From NCBI GenBank assembly GCA_046295675.1, contig JBKBMW010000032.1, positions 1 through 8,555 on the forward strand: DNA of 8,555 nt. The letters run 5' to 3'. Both the position numbers and the translations under genes were made by a program. Under the pieces are notes generated by a model. The model did no database searches. It saw only the letters and a list, made by a program, of their open reading frames with translations, and was not told where the DNA came from. The stretch comes from JAOAJF01 sp046295675. Lineage in GTDB: Archaea > Micrarchaeota > Micrarchaeia > Anstonellales > Anstonellaceae. Every line of letters begins with the position of its first letter. The first letter of the stretch is position 1. Positions 1-6,604 of the stretch are shown here, one piece after another.

Positions 1-375
1 AAAAAAACATAGAATGATTGCAAGGAGTTTTTGGGCACCATGAAACAAACTTTTTTGATTTGGATCTGAAAGATCAAGCTCAATGATTTTTGAACCTACA
101 AGTAGTTGCATAAAGATAGATGCCAAAATGATTGGGCCAATACCTGCAGTAATCAATGTACCTATTTTTGAAGCAGTAATTATTTGCAAAAATGAGAGTG
201 AAGAAAAAACTCTTTGATCTAAGCCGACTGCAGGAACATGGTACATTACAAAGAAAATTAAAAGTGCAGCAGCAGTCCAAAAAAGTCTATCAGAGGTAGA
301 AGGGAAGGTTATTGGTGGTTTTACTTCTGGCAAAAATGAAATAATTGGTCTTAAAAAGTTAAGTACATTACCCAT
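1..375 (-). CDS. secY: Protein translocase subunit SecY, N-terminal part (cut by window edge)
   Basis: SecY is the pore-forming subunit of the SecYEG/Sec61 channel that passes or inserts nascent proteins across the cytoplasmic membrane. The window holds 125 codons and the rest lies beyond the left edge. Visible parts are a short cytosolic N-terminus, a first membrane helix at about residues 31-50, a short plug-like segment, the conserved ITASKIGTLITAGIGPI at 66-82 running into helix 2, the MQLLVGSKII stretch after it, and the beginning of helix 3 at the edge (QKLLAIILCFF). This pattern is close to archaeal SecY such as that of Methanocaldococcus. The ATG at 375 is the only sensible start, because an in-frame TGA directly precedes it. 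A weak GGATGG lies a few bases upstream. It follows uL15 by 19 bases, the standard archaeal position at the end of the spc cluster. Confidence 0.96.
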   Translation of the reverse strand, partial: MGNVLNFLRPIISFLPEVKPPITFPSTSDRLFWTAAALLIFFVMYHVPAVGLDQRVFSSLSFLQIITASKIGTLITAGIGPIILASIFMQLLVGSKIIELDLSDPNQKSLFHGAQKLLAIILCFF

Positions 376-394
376 TCATACCATCCAATCTAAT

Positions 395-847
395 TTATTG
401 TGAATTTTGATTAGTAGCATTTTGAAGGATAGGTGATTTTTCTATAAATTTTATATTTGCTTGTTGTAGCTTTTCTTTTGCTTTTTTTGAAATTGAAATT
501 GCAACAACCTCAAAATTATTTGGTGCATGCTGAAGATAACCTGTTCCCAAAATTTTTCCATCAAATTCGAATTTAGAAGAGATTTTCTTTGCTTTTAGTA
601 GATTATCTATTTCATAAAGATTAATAATTTTTATTCTTTTTTTTGTTGGATTTACAAAACCAAATCTTCCTCCGTGTTTTACCCATTCTGGCTCATAGGT
701 AGTTGCATAACTAAAGCGATGCTTGTGCATTCCTGCTCTCCCTACACCGCCCCTACAACCAGAACCTCGCTTGTTTTTGACATTTCCTGTTCCACAATGC
801 CTTGAACCTCTGTATTTATTTATTCTTTTTCTTTTTCTTTTAAACAT
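395..847 (-). CDS. rplO: Large-subunit ribosomal protein uL15
   Basis: uL15 binds 23S rRNA in the large subunit and helps late assembly. The 150-residue product has the expected highly basic, glycine-rich N-terminal extension: RGSRHCG at 13-19 and GCRGGVGRAG at 30-39. The archaeal-type YATTYEPEW follows near 47-55, then the globular C-terminal domain with INLYEIDNLL and ending near the IKFIE strand. Length is normal for archaea. The ATG at 847 has a clear GAAGTGAT Shine-Dalgarno three bases upstream, so the start is firm. It is separated from uL30 by 32 bases, the longest gap in the operon, which contains an AT-rich TATA-like string. The last dozen or so residues are polar (Asn/Gln rich) and probably disordered. 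Confidence 0.97.
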   Translation of the reverse strand: MFKRKRKRINKYRGSRHCGTGNVKNKRGSGCRGGVGRAGMHKHRFSYATTYEPEWVKHGGRFGFVNPTKKRIKIINLYEIDNLLKAKKISSKFEFDGKILGTGYLQHAPNNFEVVAISISKKAKEKLQQANIKFIEKSPILQNATNQNSQ

Positions 848-879
848 AAAATCACTTCGTTAAATATATTTTTCTAATT

Positions 880-1332
880 TTATAACATTCGTTTTAGCAA
901 AGAATCAATAGAATCTCTTCCACCTAACTCCCCTTTTGGATAAGTTTTCTTTTTATTTTTATAGCCTTTTGAAGGCGGTCTTAATCTAAAGGTAGATTTT
1001 ATACCAAAATCTTTAAGGGATTTTTCTCCTTCAAATATCTCGTATGCAATTTTTTTAATTTCCTCTATAGTTTTTAATTTGGAAAGATTCTTTTTACCAA
1101 TTTCTCCTCGCTTATAAAGCATTTTAAAAAATAAATCTTTGGAGATTTTTCCCCAGGTGATGTAATCTTTTGCTTTTTTTAACATTCCTAAATAAGATGG
1201 ACTCATAAAAAATACTGAACAATAGTTTGGCTTGAAAATATTTAACATTTTAAGAGTGTGGTCAATTTTTTTGTTTAGTTTTCTTCTTCCTCTAATTCTA
1301 ATAACTGCAAACAACTCTTTTTTTGTTTTCAT
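880..1332 (-). CDS. rpmD: Large-subunit ribosomal protein uL30 (archaeal long form)
   Basis: uL30 is an rRNA-binding protein of the large subunit. The 150-residue product is the long archaeal/eukaryotic type rather than the roughly 60-residue bacterial one. The ferredoxin-like N-terminal core begins with FAVIRIRGRRKLN at 8-20, and the archaeal C-terminal extension carries FRLRPPSKGYK at 115-125 and a GGRDSIDSLLKRM end. Three in-frame starts are available: GTG at 1341, ATG at 1338 and ATG at 1332. I chose 1332 because the AAGTGAT Shine-Dalgarno (1337-1343) would overlap the two earlier ones, and because MKTKKELFAVIRIRG matches the usual archaeal N-terminus. It starts 18 bases after uS5 ends. 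Confidence 0.96.
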   Translation of the reverse strand: MKTKKELFAVIRIRGRRKLNKKIDHTLKMLNIFKPNYCSVFFMSPSYLGMLKKAKDYITWGKISKDLFFKMLYKRGEIGKKNLSKLKTIEEIKKIAYEIFEGEKSLKDFGIKSTFRLRPPSKGYKNKKKTYPKGELGGRDSIDSLLKRML

Positions 1333-1336
1333 ATGC

Positions 1337-1343
1337 ATCACTT
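1337..1343 (-). promoter_or_regulatory. Shine-Dalgarno AAGTGAT deciding the uL30 start
   Basis: AAGTGAT lies four bases before the ATG at 1332. It overlaps two earlier in-frame start codons, GTG at 1341 and ATG at 1338, so the ATG at 1332 is the best initiator. Confidence 0.7.
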
Positions 1344-1350
1344 CAATTTA

Positions 1351-2043
1351 TCAAGCTTTTTCCCCAAAGCTTGCCTTTAATTTGGCAATTTCTTCTCCTT
1401 TTGAACCCATTTCTGACCAGTCTCCAATATATCGTAATTTATTAAGATTATCTAATGCATTAATGCAGGCTTTTGCCATGTTAAATATATTTCTTGTCCT
1501 ACCTCTTGAAAAAGACCAGGCATTTTTTACTCCAGCATAATAAAGTACCTTTCTGACTACCTGATTAGCTGCTATACCAATTCCTCTGGGAGCAGGCTTT
1601 ATTATCACTTCAACTGAACCTTCTTTTCCAATGGTTTTTATTGGGATGGAATGAGGAGACTTAAAAGTATCCTCCCAAGAACCATTACCTCTTGGCACAA
1701 AAATAATATTTAATTTTGCTTTTTTTGTAGCATTTTCTATTGCAGGTTTTGCTTCCTCTGATTTTCCACTTCCAAGACCAACATGCCCGTTCTTATCCCC
1801 GACAATAACCACTGCCCTGTATTGTGTTTTTCTTCCACAATCAGTCATTCGTTGAGTAGTTCTGATCTCTAAAGTTTCTGCTTCAAGAGTTGGAAGTAAA
1901 AAATCTATTATTTCTGGTTCTAGTATTTTTTTACCCAAACTAAAAATCTCCTCAATTGAGGTAATCTGACCAGCTTTTACCATTTTTCCAAGTTCGGTTT
2001 TAGGAACCCAATTTCCTATATCAGAAGTATTTTTTAATTTCAC
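1351..2043 (-). CDS. rpsE: Small-subunit ribosomal protein uS5
   Basis: uS5 lies at the mRNA entry side of the small subunit and contributes to decoding accuracy and mRNA unwinding. The 230-residue product has the archaeal N-terminus (WVPKTELGKMV, ILEPEIIDFLLP), the dsRBD-like domain with VVIVGDKNGHVGLGSGK near 78-94, and the C-terminal S5 domain with PHSIPIKTIG and PAPRGIGIAANQVV. The three cysteines usual in the archaeal loop, CGSWECxC, are replaced by Asn120, Asp125 and Phe127, while GSWE and PHSIP remain. The start is GTG, overlapping the uL18 stop by four bases as GTGA, with AGGTGG just upstream; this geometry suggests termination-reinitiation coupling to uL18. No in-frame ATG fits as well. 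Confidence 0.97.
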   Translation of the reverse strand: MKLKNTSDIGNWVPKTELGKMVKAGQITSIEEIFSLGKKILEPEIIDFLLPTLEAETLEIRTTQRMTDCGRKTQYRAVVIVGDKNGHVGLGSGKSEEAKPAIENATKKAKLNIIFVPRGNGSWEDTFKSPHSIPIKTIGKEGSVEVIIKPAPRGIGIAANQVVRKVLYYAGVKNAWSFSRGRTRNIFNMAKACINALDNLNKLRYIGDWSEMGSKGEEIAKLKASFGEKA

Positions 2044-2624
2044 TTACCCACCTCTAAAATTTTATTTTTAACTTCTTGAAAGATTTTATCAATATTTTTT
2101 ATATCAAAATTGTTCTTTAGATAATCTGAAAAAATTCTTTTAAACTTTTCCGGATCTTTTTCTTCTAAATAACTTGCATACTTGGAAATATGAACAGCTG
2201 ATAGGCGATCTGATGAAACTAACGATGGATCAATTTTTAAATTCAAACCCCCATCTTTTGCTCCAAGGGCAGCTGCAAAAAGAATTCTCCCTTTTGTAGG
2301 TCTTGCCATTCCAATATCTAAAATCATCTCTTCCTTTTTTGGTGTTTTTTTTGCTAATAAAAGTCCAGAGAGATAAGCAGTAGCTGTGTTTGCTTTTGGA
2401 TGCCAGCCAAATTTTTTTAATTCTGAACTTACCACTGATTTTTTAATCTTATCCCCTTTTGGATCGAATTCTGCTATTTGAACAAAGATATTTTTGTTAG
2501 AATTTCTTACTATTAAGCGTAGTTTATTAGATTTAAGCATAGCAAAACGCTTATAGTAATTTGTTTTATACTCTCTCCTTCTTTTAAAAGGAATCTTATA
2601 ATTTGGACCAGATGCTTTAGCCAT
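2040..2624 (-). CDS. rplR: Large-subunit ribosomal protein uL18
   Basis: uL18 binds 5S rRNA together with uL5 and forms part of the central protuberance. The 194-residue length is typical of archaeal and eukaryotic uL18, which carry extensions that bacteria lack. Visible signatures are the basic N-terminus ending in PFKRRREYKTNYYKRF (about 12-27), the strands LRLIVRNSNKNIFVQI, the archaeal GWHPKANTATAYLSGLLLAKK, and LDIGMARPTKGRILFAAALG followed by a GGL motif. The C-terminal third is a lysine-rich helical extension. The ATG at 2624 has GAAGTGAT three bases upstream, identical through the start codon to the uL15 start region. It follows eL19 by nine bases and overlaps uS5 by four. Confidence 0.97.
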   Translation of the reverse strand: MAKASGPNYKIPFKRRREYKTNYYKRFAMLKSNKLRLIVRNSNKNIFVQIAEFDPKGDKIKKSVVSSELKKFGWHPKANTATAYLSGLLLAKKTPKKEEMILDIGMARPTKGRILFAAALGAKDGGLNLKIDPSLVSSDRLSAVHISKYASYLEEKDPEKFKRIFSDYLKNNFDIKNIDKIFQEVKNKILEVGK

Positions 2625-2633
2625 AAAATCACT

Positions 2634-3068
2634 TCATTTTGTACTTTCTATTAATAATTTATTTTCTTTTAGATAGTTTAGAAGCACTTTTTTACTTCTA
2701 AACTGATTTCCTTTTATTTTGAGATAAACTTTTTTAATTGCTTTTGATTTTTGTAATTTCTTTTCTGCTATAAGTTTTTTTAGAAGTTTTCTTTGTGAGC
2801 GTACTTTTCTCATCCAAGACAATTTTTGATTCATCCTTGCTTTTTTACTTCCTTTTCTTGAGCCTTGACCAGAAGACTTTTTCTTCTCTATCTTTATTCT
2901 TCCCTTTGCTGGAAGTTTTTTGATTAGCCCTTCTTGGATAAGTTTTTTAACATCCTCTCTTGTTAAAACTTCGGAAAATCTTTTTGAAGAATTTGGATCT
3001 AACCAGATTCTTGATTTTCCTACTTTTAATATTGATGCAGCCAATCTCTTAACAGTATCCTTTCCCAT
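2634..3068 (-). CDS. rpl19e: Large-subunit ribosomal protein eL19
   Basis: eL19 occurs only in archaea and eukaryotes and takes part in an inter-subunit bridge. The 144-residue product shows KRLAASILKVG at 7-17, RIWLDP at 20-25, the TREDVKKLIQEGLIKKLPAKG helix-turn region, and the basic linker GQGSRKGSKKAR at 67-78. A long basic helix follows, with the conserved K(G)xxFRSKKVLLNYL element near its end. The stop of eL32 directly abuts this ATG (TAAATG). The Shine-Dalgarno is GGAGGAG at 3075-3081, the only GGAGG-type site in the window. It lies inside eL32 codons for the Lys-Glu-Glu-Lys tail. Confidence 0.97.
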   Translation of the reverse strand: MGKDTVKRLAASILKVGKSRIWLDPNSSKRFSEVLTREDVKKLIQEGLIKKLPAKGRIKIEKKKSSGQGSRKGSKKARMNQKLSWMRKVRSQRKLLKKLIAEKKLQKSKAIKKVYLKIKGNQFRSKKVLLNYLKENKLLIESTK

Positions 3069-3434
3069 TTATTTCTCCTCCTTTGTTTTGGGTGGGTTTA
3101 ATACCTTTAATTTTTTATCAAGAGCAACTTGAAAAATTTTTAAGCGTAATTTTCTTCCTACATTAGAAGCTATTCTTATTGCAAAGTCATTTCCAATTGA
3201 ATTTAGTTGAGATAGATTTGAAACTAACACTTCTTTTTTGCCAGATGGATGAAGCCCTCTGATTTTTTTATTTTGTGAATAACCGATAGATGGAGATGCT
3301 CCCATATATGCTTTTTTTATTCTTTTTTTGTTATCAACTCCTCTTGGCCTTCTCCAATTTGCTTTTATTCTTTTTCTAGAAGACCTTCCATAGTTCGGTC
3401 TAAAAAATTTTGGTTTTTTCTTTTTCTTTAACAT
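3069..3434 (-). CDS. rpl32e: Large-subunit ribosomal protein eL32
   Basis: eL32 is an archaeal/eukaryotic large-subunit protein on the solvent side. The 121-residue product contains the family signatures in order: a lysine-rich start, PKFFRPNYGR, WRRPRGVD at 27-34, IGY at 50-52, RGLHPSG at 59-65, VLVSNL at 69-74, and a C-terminal VGRKLRLKI segment ending in KVLNPPK. It lacks the long N-terminal extension seen in some euryarchaea, so it is a compact version. The ATG at 3434 follows uL6 by 13 bases, and TGGTGAG overlaps the end of uL6 as its Shine-Dalgarno. Confidence 0.97.
   Translation of the reverse strand: MLKKKKKPKFFRPNYGRSSRKRIKANWRRPRGVDNKKRIKKAYMGASPSIGYSQNKKIRGLHPSGKKEVLVSNLSQLNSIGNDFAIRIASNVGRKLRLKIFQVALDKKLKVLNPPKTKEEK
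3075..3081 (-). promoter_or_regulatory. Shine-Dalgarno GGAGGAG of eL19, inside the eL32 tail
   Basis: GGAGGAG is encoded by the Glu-Glu codons near the eL32 C-terminus, six bases before the eL19 ATG. It is the only GGAGG-type site in the operon; the other genes use GGTGAT-like sites. Confidence 0.8.
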
Positions 3435-3447
3435 GAATGCTCACCAT

Positions 3448-3972
3448 TTAATTTTCGCTTTCTATTGGATAAATCCCATCTTGAAATACTCTTGTATCAT
3501 ACTTGGTAATTTTAACTGCTTGAAAAATATTAGCAGTTGTTTGATTAACATCTTCCTTTGATGGACCAAAAAGCAGAACTTCTTGGCCTTTTACTTCTAC
3601 TTTGGTTTGCCCAACTATTTTTGCATATCTTGGATTCCTTTCACCTAAAAAATTTTTTATCTCAACCACATTGTCTTTAATTGTTAAAGAAATAGGAAAA
3701 TGGGCATAAACTATTTTCATTTTTTTACTAAAACCTTCCAGACATCCTTTGAACATATTTTTGATATGTGAAAGATAAGTATTAACAATTGTATTATTTC
3801 CATTAAGTTCGACTTGTTTTGTGTCTTTTTTTATTTGAATTGATAAGGAGGGTGGAATTTTTTTGCTTAAACTTCCTTTTGGACCAGAAATGTTTAAAAT
3901 GTTGTTTTCTAAGCCTATGCTTATTCCATCTGGAATAACAAGAATTTGTGAAAATATTTTCTTTTTAGCCAT
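3448..3972 (-). CDS. rplF: Large-subunit ribosomal protein uL6
   Basis: uL6 sits at the base of the P stalk near the factor-binding centre. The 174-residue product has the two tandem uL6 domains. The first has IPDGISIGLENNILNISGPKGSL with the conserved GPKG turn at 30-33. The second has YAHFPISLTI from 89 and the archaeal/eukaryotic signature NFLGERNPR at 107-115, ending with the strongly conserved Q-x-T-x-x-I helix and a final DGIYPIE. The length is slightly short for archaea but complete. The ATG at 3972 has AAGGGATT upstream, one of the weaker Shine-Dalgarno sites in the operon. The uS8 stop is nine bases upstream. Confidence 0.97.
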   Translation of the reverse strand: MAKKKIFSQILVIPDGISIGLENNILNISGPKGSLSKKIPPSLSIQIKKDTKQVELNGNNTIVNTYLSHIKNMFKGCLEGFSKKMKIVYAHFPISLTIKDNVVEIKNFLGERNPRYAKIVGQTKVEVKGQEVLLFGPSKEDVNQTTANIFQAVKITKYDTRVFQDGIYPIESEN

Positions 3973-3981
3973 AAGAATCCC

Positions 3982-4368
3982 TTAATAAACAAATGCGATT
4001 AATCTTCCCCCTATATTTAATTTTTTTGCTTCCTCATTAGTCATCAAACCTTTTGGAGTACTTACTATTAAAAATCCAAAACCAAGACCTGGAATATATT
4101 TTTGTTCCCATTCAATCCATTCGTTTTTTTTGATTGCAAATCTTGGTTTTATTGCTCCACATTTATTTATTCTACCGATTAATTTGATTTTGAAATAGCT
4201 TTTTGCTCCTTTATCTACTGATTCAAAGTCTCCAATATAATGCTTTTGCTGCAATATTTTTAGAATTTCTTTTATTAATTTTGAGGATTTCACCTCACAT
4301 TCTTTTTTTCCATTTAGCTCGTGTGTTTTTATAGTATTGAAAGCATCTGCAACCAAATCCTTGGACAT
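3982..4368 (-). CDS. rpsH: Small-subunit ribosomal protein uS8
   Basis: uS8 is a primary 16S rRNA binder in the platform region of the small subunit. In bacteria the homologue can repress the spc operon by binding its mRNA; the sequence gives no evidence for or against that here. The 128-residue product matches archaeal uS8: an N-terminal domain with DAFNTIKTHELNGKKECEV, the archaeal KLIGRINKCGAIKPRFAIKK near 62-81, and the C-terminal rRNA-binding end with FLIVSTPKGLMTNEEAKK and GGRLIAFVY. The ATG at 4368 is preceded by GAGGTTGAT three bases away. It follows uS14 by 11 bases. Confidence 0.97.
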   Translation of the reverse strand: MSKDLVADAFNTIKTHELNGKKECEVKSSKLIKEILKILQQKHYIGDFESVDKGAKSYFKIKLIGRINKCGAIKPRFAIKKNEWIEWEQKYIPGLGFGFLIVSTPKGLMTNEEAKKLNIGGRLIAFVY

Positions 4369-4379
4369 AACATCAACCT

Positions 4380-4559
4380 CTAACTATATTTTTTAAATCC
4401 CAACTTTGGAGCTATTTCTCTGAAAACTTTTCTTGATAGCTGTAATCCATAAGCACGAATTAACCCTCTAGCATTGTTGGTTAGAAGGCATTTTCTTTTT
4501 CCTTTTCCTTTTTTTCTGTATTCAAAAGGGATTTTGCGATTTTTATTTTTCTTTCCCAT
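4380..4559 (-). CDS. rpsN: Small-subunit ribosomal protein uS14, zinc-ligand-poor form
   Basis: uS14 lies in the head of the small subunit close to uS3 and uS10. The short frame reads 59 codons: a very basic N-terminus (MGKKNKNRKIPFEYRKKGKG) followed by RGLIRAYGLQLSRKVFREIA and the archaeal end LGFKKY. It lies exactly in the uS14 slot between uL5 and uS8. Archaeal uS14 normally holds zinc through CxxC...CxxC, as in CRRCG and LCRQCF. Gapless alignment puts Cys24, Thr27, Ser42 and Val45 at those positions, so three of four ligands are gone and zinc binding is unlikely. The remaining pattern resembles the C-minus uS14 of many bacteria. AGGTGAT six bases upstream of the ATG overlaps the uL5 stop. 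Confidence 0.95.
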   Translation of the reverse strand: MGKKNKNRKIPFEYRKKGKGKRKCLLTNNARGLIRAYGLQLSRKVFREIAPKLGFKKYS

Positions 4560-4566
4560 TAAAACA

Positions 4567-5088
4567 TCACCTTATTTCTACTCCGAACATTTTTTTGACA
4601 AATTCAATTCCCTCCTCTTTTGATATTCTGTGTTTTTGAGGAATTTTGGACTTTTTGATTTTTCTCTCTTTAATTCTCCATCCACCTTTTCGCTTTAAAG
4701 AAACACAAACATCAAAACCTATAATTCCTATTTTCGGGTCATACTTTGCTCCAGGAAAATGAATATATTCTGGAATACCAAAAGAAAAATTCCCAAATCT
4801 ATCAAAATTTTTCTCAGATAAACGATATTCTTTTGCTTTTAGTGCTTTTTTCAAAAAATCAATTGCAGCTTGGTCTCTTAATGTTACTTTTACACCTATC
4901 CTATCTCCTTTTTTGATATGAAAAACTGGATTTCTTACTTTTGCTAATGTTTCGGTTGGTTTTTGCAAAGTAAGCCTTTCTAATAAAACTTTTGCATTTT
5001 CTAATTCTGACCCTGCATGCCCAACCCCTATATTAAGGTTTATTTTCTCGATCATTATCTCTCGCATTGGATTGAAATTTGTTTCCAT
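4567..5088 (-). CDS. rplE: Large-subunit ribosomal protein uL5
   Basis: uL5 binds 5S rRNA with uL18 in the central protuberance and contacts P-site tRNA and the small subunit. The 173-residue product has the archaeal pattern NPMREIMIEKINLNIGVG near 6-23, IGVKVTLR at 64-71, NFDRFGNFSFGIPEYI at 94-109, and GIIGFDVCV at 121-129 followed by the archaeal KRKGGWRIKERKI extension. The frame is open to a TTG at 5097, but the ATG at 5088 is preferred: GGTTGAT (5093-5099) sits four bases before it and would cover the TTG. With this start there is no overlap with eS4, whose stop ends five bases upstream. Confidence 0.97.
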   Translation of the reverse strand: METNFNPMREIMIEKINLNIGVGHAGSELENAKVLLERLTLQKPTETLAKVRNPVFHIKKGDRIGVKVTLRDQAAIDFLKKALKAKEYRLSEKNFDRFGNFSFGIPEYIHFPGAKYDPKIGIIGFDVCVSLKRKGGWRIKERKIKKSKIPQKHRISKEEGIEFVKKMFGVEIR

Positions 5089-5092
5089 AAGA

Positions 5093-5099
5093 ATCAACC
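5093..5099 (-). promoter_or_regulatory. Shine-Dalgarno GGTTGAT deciding the uL5 start
   Basis: GGTTGAT lies four bases before the ATG at 5088, inside the last codons and stop of eS4. It would cover the TTG at 5097, so it favours the ATG. The same heptamer serves uS17 and uS8. Confidence 0.75.
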
Positions 5100-5807
5100 A
5101 TTAGAAAATTCTTCATCAATAACCATAATGTAATTTGAAGCTGTTCTAATCTCTGCTTTATTTTGATCTTTTAGCACTGCAATAGAAGCCATTGAACCCT
5201 TTAACTCTATAATCTTATCTAAAACTCCAATAGTTCCTGCATGCTTTCCTCTGAAAATATAACAAAAAGCTCCTGGTTGAAGCTTTAGAAGTTTAACCAA
5301 TTTAACATCAGGTAGAGAGACTTTAATAGTGTCTCCCACCATTATTTTGTTATCTCCAATAATGGTCTTTGAATCATGCAATGTTAATGAAATTTTTCCT
5401 TTTTTTATAGTGTGCTTTTTTATTACCTTACAGTATTTGAAGTTTACTTGGTTTGAGTTTTTTAGTTCTTTTGCATGGAGTTTTTTATCAATTATCTCCA
5501 TTCTCCAATATTTGTTTGATGGTTTGACAAAAATTATATCCATCAAGCCAATTGGTCTTTTTGGGTCTTTTACTATTTTCCCATCTACAAAAACAAGAGA
5601 ATTTTTTAGAAGTTTTCTTGCTTCAGTAAAATCAGCACAAATTCCAAGTTCATCTCTAAGTAGAACTGCCAATGCAATTGAGTCTTTTTTTGGATGTGGA
5701 CCTGGTGAAGGACTTGTTAAAAAAACTTTATGCTTTTTTCCTCTTATTGCTAAAAGTTTTTTTGTAGCAAGCCTTTTTAAATGATAAATTCTGCCCTTTT
5801 TTGCCAT
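5094..5807 (-). CDS. rps4e: Small-subunit ribosomal protein eS4
   Basis: eS4 is an archaeal/eukaryotic small-subunit protein unrelated in most of its length to bacterial S4. The 237-residue product has the RS4 N-terminal region (HLKRLATKKLLAIRGKKHKVF, then the PGPHP turn at 35-39), an S4-type RNA-binding domain around 43-95 with EARKLLKNSLVFVDGKIVKD, the eS4 central domain with YCKVIKKHTIKKGKISLTLHDS, and a C-terminal KOW segment around 179-199 (FRGKHAGTIGVLDKI), ending in the conserved RTASNYIMVI. Length is normal. The ATG at 5807 has TTAGGTGAG upstream, overlapping the uL24 stop. The last codons carry the Shine-Dalgarno of uL5. Confidence 0.97.
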   Translation of the reverse strand: MAKKGRIYHLKRLATKKLLAIRGKKHKVFLTSPSPGPHPKKDSIALAVLLRDELGICADFTEARKLLKNSLVFVDGKIVKDPKRPIGLMDIIFVKPSNKYWRMEIIDKKLHAKELKNSNQVNFKYCKVIKKHTIKKGKISLTLHDSKTIIGDNKIMVGDTIKVSLPDVKLVKLLKLQPGAFCYIFRGKHAGTIGVLDKIIELKGSMASIAVLKDQNKAEIRTASNYIMVIDEEFSNG

Positions 5808-5816
5808 TTAACTCAC

Positions 5817-6167
5817 CTAAATTGATTTTGATTGAGAAGGTGGAGTAGCCCTTTCTATCAATCTAACTGCAGATGGTTTTATTGGAATTGGTTTTTCTAC
5901 TCCTTTTGCATTTCTTCTTGTTATACCTTCAACAAAAAAACATAATTTTTTGTAATCTACTTCTAAAACTGCCCCAGATTTTCCTTTATGACTTCCTTTG
6001 ATAATTTTAACCTTGTCTCCTCTTCTAACCAAAAGATTTCTAATTTTTTTTCCTAATTTTTGAACTAACTCTTTTGCAAGCCTAACTCTAAGAAATTTTT
6101 TTCTTTTATGCAATGGTGCATTAAAAAATAACTTTCTTTGTTTTCTTGGTTGTTTACTGCTCAACAT
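5817..6167 (-). CDS. rplX: Large-subunit ribosomal protein uL24
   Basis: uL24 is an assembly-initiating 23S rRNA binder near the exit-tunnel opening. The 116-residue product has the archaeal N-terminal extension with QPRKQRKLFFNAPLHKRKK and LRVRLAKEL, then a KOW motif at about 48-70 (RRGDKVKIIKGSHKGKSG) and the archaeal continuation with VEGITRRNAKG and KPIPIKPSAVRLIE. A GTG at 6173 lies in frame, but it is part of the GAGGTGA Shine-Dalgarno itself, so the ATG at 6167 is the better start. MLSSKQPRKQRK is also the usual archaeal N-terminus. It follows uL14 by 24 bases. Confidence 0.97.
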   Translation of the reverse strand: MLSSKQPRKQRKLFFNAPLHKRKKFLRVRLAKELVQKLGKKIRNLLVRRGDKVKIIKGSHKGKSGAVLEVDYKKLCFFVEGITRRNAKGVEKPIPIKPSAVRLIERATPPSQSKSI

Positions 6168-6169
6168 CT

Positions 6170-6176
6170 TCACCTC
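6170..6176 (-). promoter_or_regulatory. Shine-Dalgarno GAGGTGA deciding the uL24 start
   Basis: GAGGTGA lies two bases before the ATG at 6167, a tight spacing. The in-frame GTG at 6173 is part of the motif and is therefore an unlikely start. Confidence 0.7.
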
Positions 6177-6191
6177 AAATTTATCAAAAGT

Positions 6192-6590
6192 TTATACTAC
6201 TGCTGGCGAGATTGCTGCTACTTTTGGAAATCTTTCTGCAACCTCTCTAGCAATAACTCCTTTAACTTCTGTGCCCACTGGCAATCCATTTTCATCTATA
6301 ATTACCGCAGCATTATCTTCAAAACAAATTCTCATTCCATTAGGTCTTCTAAACATTTTCTTTTGTCTGATAATAACGGCTTTTAGGACCTTGCCCTTGA
6401 CTTTTGAGTCTCCCCTTTTGACTGAAACCACCACAACATCGGCTACACCGACTTTTGGATAAAGAGTATAATGTGCCTTGGCTCCCTTTACTCCGATAAT
6501 TTGTAAAAGTTTTGCCCCTGAATTGTCTGCACACACTAAGGTTGAGCCAGAATGCAAACCTTTGGAAACTTTTGAACCTAAAGCCTTCAT
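6192..6590 (-). CDS. rplN: Large-subunit ribosomal protein uL14
   Basis: uL14 forms part of the inter-subunit surface near the GTPase-associated region. At 132 residues it has exactly the normal archaeal length. Motifs seen are TLVCADNSGAKLLQIIGVKG at about 17-36, the DVVVVSVKRG strand at 51-60, AVIIRQKK at 71-78, the archaeal RRPNGMRICFEDNAAVIID at 81-99, and the final GTEVKGVIAREVAERFPKVA with its AISPAVV end. The ATG at 6590 is the only good start; TGGTGT lies five bases upstream. The gene follows uS17 by 14 bases. It is one of the most conserved proteins in the window and shows no deviation. Confidence 0.98.
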   Translation of the reverse strand: MKALGSKVSKGLHSGSTLVCADNSGAKLLQIIGVKGAKAHYTLYPKVGVADVVVVSVKRGDSKVKGKVLKAVIIRQKKMFRRPNGMRICFEDNAAVIIDENGLPVGTEVKGVIAREVAERFPKVAAISPAVV

Positions 6591-6604
6591 AAAAACACCA
6601 TTTT

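Noticed and set aside
1232..1540. Plus-strand open frame of 102 codons with hydrophobic stretches opposite uL30/uS5
   Set aside because: Its hydrophobicity comes from reading the T-rich strand opposite lysine codons; it spans two real genes on the other strand.
5086..5097. TTG at 5097 as uL5 start
   Set aside because: It would lie within the Shine-Dalgarno that correctly positions the ATG at 5088.
5329..5784. Plus-strand open frame of 151 codons opposite eS4
   Set aside because: It lies fully antisense to an unmistakable ribosomal protein gene, has no plausible ribosome binding site and shows no family features.
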